The position numbers and the translations under genes were made by a program. This document shows, piece by piece, positions 36,726 through 46,588 of a stretch of 64,000 bases of DNA. The notes beneath the pieces are model-generated. The model did not search any database, had not been told where the DNA came from, and was given only the letters and a program-made list of their open reading frames with translations. How positions within the stretch are numbered: position 1 is the stretch's first letter; the number at the start of each line of letters is the position of its first letter. Source of the stretch: Bolinopsis microptera (taxonomy: Eukaryota; Ctenophora; Tentaculata; Lobata; Bolinopsidae); assembly GCF_026151205.1 (NCBI RefSeq), contig NC_087077.1:18150475-18214474 (forward strand), given 5' to 3'.

Positions 36726-37520
36726 AAAAAGTTTTGTCACAAACATGTGAATCTAGCCAAAGAAAAGTACTATAAGAAAATGTTTGACAAATACCAAAAC
36801 TGCTCTAAAAATCAATGGAAAATTATCGATGGCCTCCTGAACCGTAACAGAAAAAAGTTCGGACACACCCGTTTGAAGGACGACGATGGCACGATTATAA
36901 GCTCCGATCTGGCAGTCGCTGAGAAATTTAACGGCCACTTCTCCGGTATTGCAGCCAGTATCAAGAGGCAAATCGCTGCCCGTCGAACCTTTGACCCAGG
37001 TGGTTTCAAGCATTTTCTTAAGGCTTCGTGTAGTAACTCGATGTTTCTTAAGCCTACATCACACGGTGAAGTCCAAAAGATAATATCAGGGCTTAAGAAC
37101 AAGTCCACACTCGATTGTAAAATTGAGCCATTGAAAATTGCAAACAGCTGCGAAAACTTTACCAGGGCACTAGCTAATGTCATTAACTGTTCGTTCTCCA
37201 GTGGTACCTTCCCAAATGCTCTAAAAACTGCGAAAGTCGTTCCTATCCACAAAGGTGGTTCAAAATTGGAAGTAGCTAATTATAGGCTGATCTCTCTTTT
37301 GGGATCATTCTCGAAAATTTATGAGAAACTTATGCATGCTCGTGTTTTAGAATTTTTAGATAAGAACGATTCTCTTTTCGAAAATCAATACGGATTTCGG
37401 CCAGGAAGATCGTGCGAACATGCACTGCTCAATGCCCAAAATTCTATACTACACTCTCTGAATAAGAAACAAATGTCCCTACTGCTCCTGCTCGATTACA
37501 GTAAAGCCTTTGACGTGCTT
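36726..37520 (+). pseudogene. LINE A reverse transcriptase, N-terminal half
   Basis: It encodes the RT palm start: KTAKVVPIHKGG, NYRLISLL (usual YRPISLL), ENQYGFRPGRSC and LLDYSKAFDVL with the first catalytic Asp. The open frame as seen starts at 36,675, but the first residues come from an AT-rich insert. It stops where LINE B has landed after CTT at 37,520. The matching continuation is at 45,461. Confidence 0.85.
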
Positions 37521-37699
37521 AACAACATAACATAACATAACATTATAAATAATGCCTCTCTGGGCATCTCAAAAAGAAATTCATAGAAAATGAACACTTT
37601 ACGTTTGAAACCATATAATTACAAACTTTTTAAAAAATTTAACTAAATACCTTTGATATTAACCTTCTTCCTCTTAGCTACCAATGGATTATCTTTCAT

Positions 37700-39881
37700 C
37701 TAACTTACATAACTATTCCTATTAGACACAGACACATCTATCCTATCAAAGATGTCATATGAAAGTTCCCAGTGATGACCAAGCTTATTAGCTCGATATC
37801 CATGAAGCCGAAAGGCATCTAATCCCCTCTTGAAACCAGTAACTGACTCACTAGCTTTCACAAGTGGTGGTAGACTGTTCCAATAGCGCAAGACCCTTTG
37901 GGCAAAGAAATCAGTCTCATTTGTGGTGAATCTATGAGTCTTTGATCTAGCAGCAACGGTCCTACCAGAACGACCAAATAAATCGGAACCATAACCCACA
38001 AAGCCTTCCTGGATCTTGAACATCTCAATGAGATCTCCCTGCGTTCAAGCAGGGTTGTGAGGTTCAGCTTATCCAGTCTCTCTCTGTACGTCATGAGTCC
38101 CAATCCATCAATCATACAGGTGAACGATCTTTGAACACCTTCCAATTCAAGAATCAGTGACCAGTTTCCATGCCTAGCCATTGGAGCCCATGCCTGTGAA
38201 CAATACTCTATATGAGGCTTTACTAAAGACTTATACAAGCCCAGCATAACGCTTTTCTCCCTCGATATAATATTTCTTGTAAGCCAGGCAATGGTACTAT
38301 TAGCTTTAGCAATGCACTTTCTCACATGACCCTCAAAGTTGAAGCTGGTGTTAAAGACAACTCCAAGGTCCTTCTCGCTTTCAACACATCTCAAAGGCAC
38401 ACCACCAAACAAGTACTGATTCTTAGGATTACAAGAACCAATTTGCATGACCATACACTTATCTACATTAAAATTTAAACACCAACGAGACTCCCAAAGT
38501 TCTAGCAACTTCAAATCAGCTGTTAGATTAATAAAAGGATTAACAATCATTTTAACATCATCAGCAAAAAGTTTGATGATAGCTTTGATTCCTTCTGGAA
38601 GATCATTTACAAATAAAAGAAAGAGCAATGGTCCCAAAACACTGCCTTGGGGCACTCCTGAAAGTATATACTTAATCTCAGAAAATTCATCTCCTACTTT
38701 AACTTTCATAGACCTCCCTACTAAAAAGTTTTCTAAAATACCAATTATCTCCTCAGGAACACCAACATTTCTTAATTTAACTAATAAACGGTGGTGTGGT
38801 ACGCTATCAAAGGCCTTAGAGAAATCAAAGTATAATATATCAGCACAGCCACCTTCAGCCAGCAAGTCATTGACAGCGTCAATAGACTCCAGTAGGTTAG
38901 ATAAGCATGACCGACCCTTCATGAAGCCGTGCTGCGTGCTACTAAGCACCTGTTCAACACCATCGAGAATATACTCCCTAAGAAGCTTCTCATAGGCTTT
39001 GCATAGTATACAAGTCAGTGACACAGGCCTGTAATTATTAGGACTATGTACTGACCCCTTTTTGTGCAAGGCCACAACAGTGGCAGTTTTCCATACCTCA
39101 GGAATATACTGCTCAGAGGCACAGGCACTAAACAGCAACACAACCGCATCCACAAAGGAACTGTTCTCACTTAAATACCTCAGGAGTCTAGGATGAACAC
39201 CATCAGGACCCATAGCTTTACTAATATCTAGTGATCCCAAAATCTTGGCAACACTTTCAGGGTGCACCATAAATTTACTCCAGAAGTAATCATTATTACA
39301 TTCTGTATAACAATTTTGAGGCAGAGGGCCAAATGCAAAAGGTTCAGGTTTAAAAACTGACTGGAAAAAATCAGCTAACACTTCTGCCGTTTCAGAAGGA
39401 GACTTGGTCTCAGAACCATCATCTGTTTTAAGTCTTTCTACAGATTTTCTTAAAACACTTTTAGATTTAAGGTAATTAAAAAGAGGTTTACAATTTAACT
39501 TAAACAATTTAGTCACTTTATTCTCATATTTGATCTTTGCCTTAATCTCAGCGTTCTGGTACATCCGCTGCTCGTACTCGGCTGCGTTAAACATCACCAT
39601 CGTAGGATCCTCGTCAAAATCCTTCCATGCCCGGTCCTTGCACTTTCTTTTCCTAACCAGACTAGAGCAATCCCAGGGTAACCTCTGTAAGATCTCCCCA
39701 CCTTTAGTTGTTTTAAGGTGGGTGGTTGGAACACGATCTGAAATGACACTAAGTTTTTGGTGTAATTCTTCCCACATCTCTTCGACCTGAAGATCTTCTC
39801 TAGAGTACCCCCAGCTGATGTCTGATGACTGTGTGTTAACAAAGTCCTGATCCACCTTATACCAGCTTTTCTTCTTAGATG
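37700..39881 (-). pseudogene. LINE B reverse transcriptase
   Basis: The frame starting at 39,855 runs about 600 codons through the RT: WKTATVVALHKKGS, NNYRPVSLTCI, QHGFMKGRSC, LYFDFSKAFDSVPH, GVPQGSVLGPLL and LFADDVKM with the catalytic FADD. The C-terminal part continues in another frame (38,023-37,700) after a one-base shift near 38,035, in the CGCAGGGAGAT stretch, and ends NRNSYVS. One shift and the split from its endonuclease make it inactive. The family is Jockey/CR1-like (FDFSKAFD, SEKDLGVVF). Confidence 0.88.
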
Positions 39882-40475
39882 TAAGGAGGGGGGTAGGAAG
39901 CTCAATCTCAATTCTGAAACATGATTTTTCCGAAATTGAGATTGAGAAAATTGAGAAAATTGAGAAAATTGAGAAAATTGAAAAAATTTAAAATCTTTTA
40001 AAATCATTTTTCCGTTTAACTCAGTTCACTGATCAGTCCATAATGTTCCGATTACTGTTAAAATTACGTATACAGGAGTACAATAATCTGTATGTATCGC
40101 TGTTACTAGGACATTATAGATGATAAAATTGACTCAGGTAGCAACCATGATCAAAAAACTTAATAAAATTCAGTACTTAGACACTGTAAGACCAGATGGA
40201 TCTGGTAGATGCAATCCAAAAAGAAAATTTCAACTTTTTGTTTTGATTTCAATTCCTGATTCGATTATATACGTTATTGTTAGGCGTGCTTACAATTTGT
40301 ACCTTTCAGTTTCTCACTTCTCTCAAAATGGGGATGAAGGAGACAATTTATATATAAGTTATGGTAAAAGTGTTTTGAAAATATGGTACCCTATATTTTC
40401 AAAACAGACACAAATTAGAACGGACAAAAACGGAGATAAACGGACAAAAACTGTCACGGAAATAACATTTAAATG

Positions 40476-40848
40476 CTTTCTCCTCCTCCTTCTTACCCTC
40501 CTTAGTCCTCCTACTCATCCTCCCCCTCATCCTCCTCTTTCTCAGTCCCCCTCCTCCTCCTCCTTAGTCCTCCTTCTCCTCCCCTCCTTATCCTCCTCAG
40601 TCTTCCTACTCATACTCCACTTTCTCAGTCCGCCTCCTCCTCCTTCTCCTTGGTCCTCTTGCCCTCCAAGTCCTTCTCATCCTCCTCTTCTTCCTTCTCT
40701 TCCTCCTCATCCTCCTCCTCCTTCTCTTGATTCCTCTTGAGTCCTTCTCACCCTACTCAGTCTTCCTACTCATCATCCTTCTCTTTCTCATTCCGCCTCC
40801 TCCTCCTCCTCCTCCTCCTCCTCCTCCTCCTCCTCCTCCTCCTCCTCC

Positions 40849-40898
<50 letters not shown>

Positions 40899-42730
40899 TT
40901 CCTCTTCCTCTTCCTCCTCCTCTTCCTCCTCCTCTTCCTCCTCCTCCTCCCCCTCCTCCTCCTTCTCATCCTCCTCTTCCTCTTCCTCCCCTTCTCATCC
41001 TCCTCCTCATCCTCATCCTCCTCTTCCTCTTCAACCTCCTCCTCTCCAGTCCTCCTACGCATCCTCCTCCTCCTTCTCCCCATCCTCCTCAGTCCTTCTC
41101 TTCACAGTCCTCTTCAACCTCCTCCTCTCCAGTCCTCCTACGCATTCTCCTCCTCCTCAGTCCTTCTCAGTCCTTGCATGTACACTGTACAGTACATTCT
41201 CAGTCCTCCTTATCCCCACCCTCATCCTCCTCCTCCTCAAAAACGGACAGAAACAGACGTAAATGATCATAAACGGACAAAAACTGTTACGGAGATAATA
41301 TGTAGATGCTTCCTCCTCCTTTCCCCTCCTCCCCCTCCTCTTCCTCGGTCCTCCTCCTCCTAAGTGCTTCTCCTCAGTCCCCCTCATCAGTCCTCTTCCT
41401 CCTCAGTCATCGTTCTCAGTCCCCCTCCTCCCCATCCTCATCCTCTTCCTCCTCAGTCCTCCTTCTCCTCAGTCATTCTCCTTCTCCTCCTCCTTTTCCT
41501 CCTCAGTCCTCTTCCTTTTCAGTCCTACTGATCCTCCTCAGTGTTCGTCCTCCTCAGTCCCATTCCGTCCTTCTTTTCCTCTTTATCCTCCTCCTCCCCA
41601 GTTCTCCTCCTCCTCCACTTCTTCCTCAGTCCTCCTTTTCCTCAGTCCTCCTCCTCTTCAGTCATCCTCTTCCTCCTCAGTCCTTGTATGTACGACACAT
41701 TGTCAGTTCTACCCTTCTTCAGTTTTCTCCCTTCTCTTCCCCCTTCTCCTCCTCAGTCCTCAATCCTCATTCTCCTCCTCAGTCTTTCTCAGTCCTCCTC
41801 CTCCTCCTCCTACTCATCCTCCTCCTCGTCCTCTTCATCCTCCTCCTCACCAGTTCTCCTCCTCCTTTACCTCTTACTCAGTCCTCCTCTTCCTCAGTCA
41901 TCCTCTTCCTCCTCAGTAATTGTATGTACGGCACATTCTCGGTTCTACTCTTCTTCAGTTCTTCCCCTTCTCTTCCTCCTTCTCCTCCTCAGGCCTCAAT
42001 CCTCATCCTCCTCCTCAGTCTTTCTCAGTCCTCCTCCTCCTCCTCCCCCTCTTTGGTCCTCCTACTCATCCTCCTCCTCTTCCTATTCATCCTCCTCCTC
42101 CTCCATCTTTTCCATGGTCCTCCTCTTCTTCTGTCCTCCTCCTCCTCTGTCCTTGTATGTGCGACACATTCTCAGTTCTACTCTTCTTCAGTTCTCTCCC
42201 TTCTCTTCCTCTTCCTCTTCCTCCTCCTCCTCCTCCTCAATCCTCATCCTCAGTCTTTCTCAGTCATCCTCCTCCTCCTCTTCAGTCCTCCTACTCATCC
42301 TCCTCCTCTTCTCTTCATCCTCCTTCTCCCCAGTCCTCCTCCTCCTCCACCTCTTCCTCGGTCCTCCTCTTCTTCAGTCCTCCTCCTCCTCAGTCCTTGT
42401 ATGTAAGACACATTCTCAGTTCTACTCTTCCTCTGTCCTCTTCCTCCTCCTCCTCCTCAATCCTCATCCTACTACTTATACTCGGTCCTCCTCAGTCCTC
42501 CTCCTCCTCCTCCTCCCCAGTCCTCATCCTCCTCAGTCCTCCCCCTTCTCCTCAGTCCTCCTCCTCCTCTTCCTTCTCCTCAGTCCTCCTTCTCCACAGT
42601 CCTCATTGTCCTCCTCCTCTTCTTCCTCCTCAGTCCTCCTCCACTTCCACCTCCTCCTCCTCCTCAGTCCTCCTCCTCCTCAGTCCTCCTCAGTGCCGTC
42701 ATCCTCCTCAGTACTCCTCCTCCTCATTTT
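40476..42730 (+). repeat. TCC-rich polypyrimidine tract with ~235-bp higher-order repeat
   Basis: This is over 2.2 kb of nearly pure C/T on this strand, built on TCC, with a pure (TCC)n core at about 40,798-40,860. From about 41,680 a block with TTGTATGTACGACACATTCT and CAGTTCTACTCTTCTTCAG recurs every 232-240 bp (about 41,683, 41,923, 42,155, 42,393). AACGGACAAAAAC segments lie at the start, near 41,270 and at the end. The long Pro/Ser/Leu-rich open frames here are repeat artefacts. Confidence 0.9.
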
Positions 42731-42943
42731 CTAAAAACGGACAAAATCGAACGGACAAAAACAAACATGAGCCCTGAAATCTCTCTGAAAATTATATTAA
42801 TGATATATTTGTGTAACAAGGCTGTCTCAACCTTTACTTTTTTATATATCTTGTCATCACTCCTGGAGTAATGGATATTATATCTTTATTTCAATAAATA
42901 TAATAATCAATAAAATGGAATATAATCTTGTCTTCTATTCAGC

Positions 42944-43471
42944 TCACTCTTCTAAAAGCTCTCCCTCTACATTCTCAACCTCATTCTCAACTTCATCATC
43001 TTCCTCATCTTCCTCATCAACATCATCACCCCTGTCTTCATCATTGGTGGTGTGTGCAAGATTGAGGTCGAGTTCGTCAACAGGTATTGCTTTCTCATAA
43101 TACCGTCCTCTGTGTCCTCTCACTGCTATAAAAACTGTTTTAAGTAGCTCAAACCTCAAACGACGTCTTAGATTCGCCATGATGAGGCTTTTGTCCCGGC
43201 TGGTCTTGGCTGCCAGAAGTGTTGCTACTCTTTTAAGGAACATGGTAGCCTGTGGGCTCATACCTCCGTTGGTAGAGAATACAAGACCATTGCAGGTTCC
43301 TTTTTCAATCTTTACACAGCGGTCTCCATATTTCCTTTCTTTCTCTCTCTCATGCTTACTGTACAACTTTTCTGGGGTGTCTTGATTAGTGTTGGATTTG
43401 GCTCCGGGCTGTAAAACCCTAATATCAAAAAATGCCATCTCCATCGGTGACCACAGACCTCTTAGCTAGTC
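42944..43471 (-). pseudogene. C-terminal fragment of a retroelement-associated protein
   Basis: A 166-aa frame starts at 43,444 and the similarity extends a little upstream (RGLWSP before MEMAFFDIRV). The pattern FFDIRV, then LYSKHEREKERKYGDR, LVFSTNGGM and LRRRLRFELL resembles a domain found at the C-terminus of mobile-element polyproteins in many invertebrates. It may be a restriction-like nuclease fold (D-x-R), but this is from memory of the family, not proven. An acidic Glu/Asp tail follows. The N-terminus is missing. It lies inside transposon C beside the polypyrimidine tract. Confidence 0.5.
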
Positions 43472-43596
43472 TCAACCTTTACTAGTTACTATTTCCTTCG
43501 AAATAGCTCAAAATGAATTTTTTGTTTTTTCTGTTATGGTTAAAGTAAATTTTTGAAAAAAACAAAAAACAAAAAAAACGTTATCTCCCCCATATA

Positions 43597-44363
43597 CAGG
43601 GTGGGCAAAAAGTCAGTGTGCAAACGTTGGCCTTAATAGCTCAGTCACTGAGTGCCCAATTGAAATACTTCCTTCTGGTATGACTTAGTACCACCACTGG
43701 TTCGAGGAATTTGTCAACTCGAAAAATATTCGCGTTCATTTTTTTCAAATGGAGGTTCATTTTCACATTTATTTGACAGTTTGGGTAGTCGGATCAAGCT
43801 AAATGTTATTGAATTGTGTTTGGCCATTCGAATTACGTTTGTCCTGAAAGAATTAGAACTGTAGCTTCTCAGATGACCGAGATACCAAGCATAACGAGTT
43901 TATTCATTACGTGTGATCAGGTGATTGGTTTACCTAATCACGTGATAAGGTGACCCCGTTAACTACCCCGTTAAACATTATGGGAATTGTTAAGGGTGCC
44001 CAATTAAGGTGTCGTGTCACGGTGTCACATAATCACCCAGTCAATTTTGTTAACGAGATACACAAAATGCTTGATAACTTCGTCATTTATAATCCGTTTT
44101 GCCTCATGTTTTCGGATCATATGCAACATTTGATAATCTACCGTCTCTGAAAAAATTAGGCGTTCAGCATGTTCAGAGAAAACAATATAGGTGTTTTAAT
44201 ATTGAATGGGCGTGGTCTAAAATATTCGAATTTTCAAATTTTGACGATGGAATCCTCGAACCAGTAAGTACAGTATGCCATCTGCAAAGCAACAGCTCTC
44301 AAATATAAAACACGGCGGAGGTATAAGACCCAACGTTTGCACACTGACTTTTGGCCCACCCTG
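43597..44363. mobile_element. Mariner-type MITE, copy 2
   Basis: 767 bp, TA at both flanks, and nearly identical to 16,903-17,670 along its whole length. The left terminal repeat has one change (GGGTGGGCAAAAAGT). It is nested inside transposon C, so it is the youngest layer at this position. Confidence 0.88.
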
Positions 44364-44722
44364 TACCTACTAACAATCATATCTGTCCCCTTTAGCAAAA
44401 CCATGGGTCGTTCACGTGATGATTACTTTGATCATATTTTACCTAATCATTTCTACTATTTAATATTATGCATGCGTTTTATTGCTCAGCAGCTGTTCAA
44501 AAGGATCAAACTCAAATATAAGATAATTAATCATTTCACAGTAATAAGTTTGAAACATGTTTTCATCATACATTTACTTTTAGCTCGTGTATGATTTAGT
44601 TACTTGGAGAGATAAAGATGTCCATTTTTCAATTTTCTCAATTTTCTCAATTTTCTCAATTCTGAAACACGATTTTTCCAAAATTGAGATTGAGAAGATT
44701 GAGCTTCCTACCCCCCTAAGGA

Positions 44723-45387
44723 ACTCGACATTGAGCAAGGATATCAACATTATTTACAAAACAATTATTATTGCAGAAGACCTGATCAAGCAAGGAGCAT
44801 TGAGTTGTATCACCAACCTTCCTGACACGTGTCGAAGACCCAGTGACATACCACTTCAAACCTTTCCTGGTAAAGACATTCAAGAATTCTGATTCCATCA
44901 GCAACCTTCTGTCACATGAGTTTGGTGGGCGCTCGACAAAACTTTTGTCCCAGTTAACATGAGGTAGGTTCACATCGCCAACTATCACCAACTCTTCATC
45001 CGCATTAACTGGTAAACGTTCAAGAGCACCTAACAGGCCAGCATTGTCCTTCATATCAACAAGTGAAGTAGACCGATACAGACAAACAACATTGAACCTA
45101 ACAGAGTCGATTACAATATTTACCGCAAGTGATTCAAGACCAGTAAACCAATCCAATCGTTCTACCCTCAGTGCTTTGTGGACAAAGATAGCAGATCCCC
45201 CAAAACGTGTATCATTAGGTCTGTCTGCACGAAAGAGGTTGAAATTAGGAATAGACACTTCAGCGTCAACAATATCTGAATTTAGCCAGGACTCTGTCAC
45301 ACAAATGATCTGAACGTCGTGAGTCTCTGACAAAACCATGAGTTCCGTCATCTTATTGTACAGGGAATTAGCATTAGTGTACAGCAT
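44723..45387 (-). pseudogene. LINE B endonuclease domain
   Basis: This is an apurinic-type (EEP) endonuclease: YTNANSLYNKMTEL, IICVTESWLN, GGSAIFVHKAL, VNIVIDSVRFNVVCLYR, VIVGDVNLPHVNW with the catalytic Asp/Asn, and LLDQVFCNN. It nicks target DNA to prime reverse transcription. The expected SDH end is lost or shifted next to the insertion site of transposon C at 44,722. The reverse transcriptase continues at 39,881. Confidence 0.85.
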
Positions 45388-45460
45388 CCTGATACCCTGT
45401 GATTCCTTTACGCAACTCGCTACTCGTTTTTTGACTTCACAGCATTCTGGACATCATCTT

Positions 45461-46247
45461 GATCATGAGACCTTACTTAAGAAGCTTGACCATTGTGGGA
45501 TCAGGGGAGTCGCGCACGAATGGTTTAGATCTTACCTTTGTAATCGATCTCAATACGTAACTTTAAACGGAACTTGCTCTTCTAGCATGCCCATAGTTTA
45601 CGGCGTACCTCAGGGTAGCATGTTAGGACCTCTCTTATTTGTAATTTATATAAACGACCTACCTGGAATTAGTGATTTTGCAAAGTTCATCCTTTATGCC
45701 GACGACGCAAACATATTAATTAGTGGAACCACCCTAAAAGAAATACAATTAAAAGCTAATCAGCTAATTTCACGTCTTGTAGATTGGGTAGGTGCTAATG
45801 GGCTATCTTTAAATGTAAAAAAGACGTGTTACATGATTTTCACTAGAAAAAGAATCGACTTCAGCGGCTTTAATTTGTCCATTGACAATACTGTAATCGA
45901 ACGTAAGACTGAAGCAAGATTTTTAGGAGTGATCCTAGACGAAAAGCTCACTTGGCAAAAACACATTACGGCAGTTAGAATAAAGATGGGTCGCTACCTC
46001 GGAGTTATGTATAAGCTAAAGCACCTTCTACCTATCAAAGCCCGCCTAAACATTTTCCAAAGCCTTATCCAATCCCATCTAAATTTCTGTTCTGTAGTGT
46101 GGGGATTTGCCTCAAAATGTCACATTGAATCTCTGTTCACCAAGCAAAAGCAGGGAATTAGAGCTGTTATGTCAGGATATGTAAATTATAGATATAAAGA
46201 CGGCAATCCCCCGGAGCACACAAAAAGTGCGTTTAGATTGCATAATA
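45461..46247 (+). pseudogene. LINE A reverse transcriptase, middle part
   Basis: It picks up at DHETLLKKLDHCGIRG and contains GVPQGSMLGPLLFVIYIN, the catalytic YADDANIL, and thumb motifs (EARFLGVILDEKLTW). It ends at KSAFRLHN where the LTR element inserted. The upstream residues of the open frame (from 45,338) belong to LINE B. Confidence 0.85.
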
Positions 46248-46500
46248 TGTTCTAACCAATCTTTCCCCTTTAGCAAGATCACCCTGAACTCTACTGTGGT
46301 GAGTAGAGTGTTACACTTTGTAACTGTGCTTAGCTTTTCCTAGTATAGTTTTCAGTTAATCTTTCTAGTAAGATAGGAACTGTTATTGATATTTCTAATT
46401 GCATTTATTCTATAATGTATTGCATTACAAATTATATACGTTTTCAGATAGATTGATAACAACCATCGTGATTTCATTGCATATATCAGAGCAATAAACA
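46248..46500 (+). repeat. 5' LTR
   Basis: 253 bp, identical by eye to the 3' LTR, with TG...CA ends. It should carry the element's promoter. The AATAAA at its end may serve as poly(A) signal. Confidence 0.92.
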
Positions 46501-46501
46501 G

Positions 46502-46515
46502 TGGTAGCAGCAAGC
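46502..46515 (+). other. Primer-binding site
   Basis: TGGTAGCAGCAAGC begins two bases after the LTR. The first nine bases match the complement of the animal initiator tRNA-Met 3' end as I recall it; the rest diverges. Confidence 0.55.
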
Positions 46516-46588
46516 GCAAGCTCAAACTACAACGACGTCAACTAAAACTCAAACTACATCAACTACAACTACGTCAACTACTGTGAGG

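Larger units (their letters stand above)
39888..44716. mobile_element. DNA transposon C inside LINE B, TIRs and 6-bp TSD
   Basis: The ends are inverted: GGGGGGTAGGAAGCTCAATC at the left and its inverse at the right, continuing with TTCTGAAACAYGATTTTTCC and tandem ATTGAGAAA units near both ends. TAAGGA flanks both sides (39,882-39,887 and 44,717-44,722). The length is 4829 bp. Contents are a 2.2-kb polypyrimidine tract, a 166-aa minus-strand frame and a mariner MITE. No transposase is recognised. The superfamily is unassigned; a 6-bp duplication occurs in several groups. Confidence 0.8.
37521..45460 (-). mobile_element. LINE B: minus-strand non-LTR retrotransposon inserted in LINE A
   Basis: Its 5' side is at 45,460 and its 3' end at 37,521, with a short ATGTT repeat tail at 37,521-37,545 on the minus strand, as in CR1-like elements with microsatellite tails. 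It encodes an endonuclease (45,387-44,723) and a reverse transcriptase (39,881-37,700), separated by DNA transposon C. The flank CTT at both ends may be a 3-bp target duplication. The 5' end is probably truncated, since the endonuclease starts just inside. Confidence 0.82.

Noticed and set aside
40120-42777. Pro-, Ser- and Leu-rich open frames up to 397 aa, and an Arg-rich one on the other strand
   Set aside because: These are translations of the TCC-rich polypyrimidine tract; all frames are open and none has a conserved core.
46583-46588. Upstream start of the gag frame
   Set aside because: The first codon there is GTG; the first ATG in frame is at 46,589.
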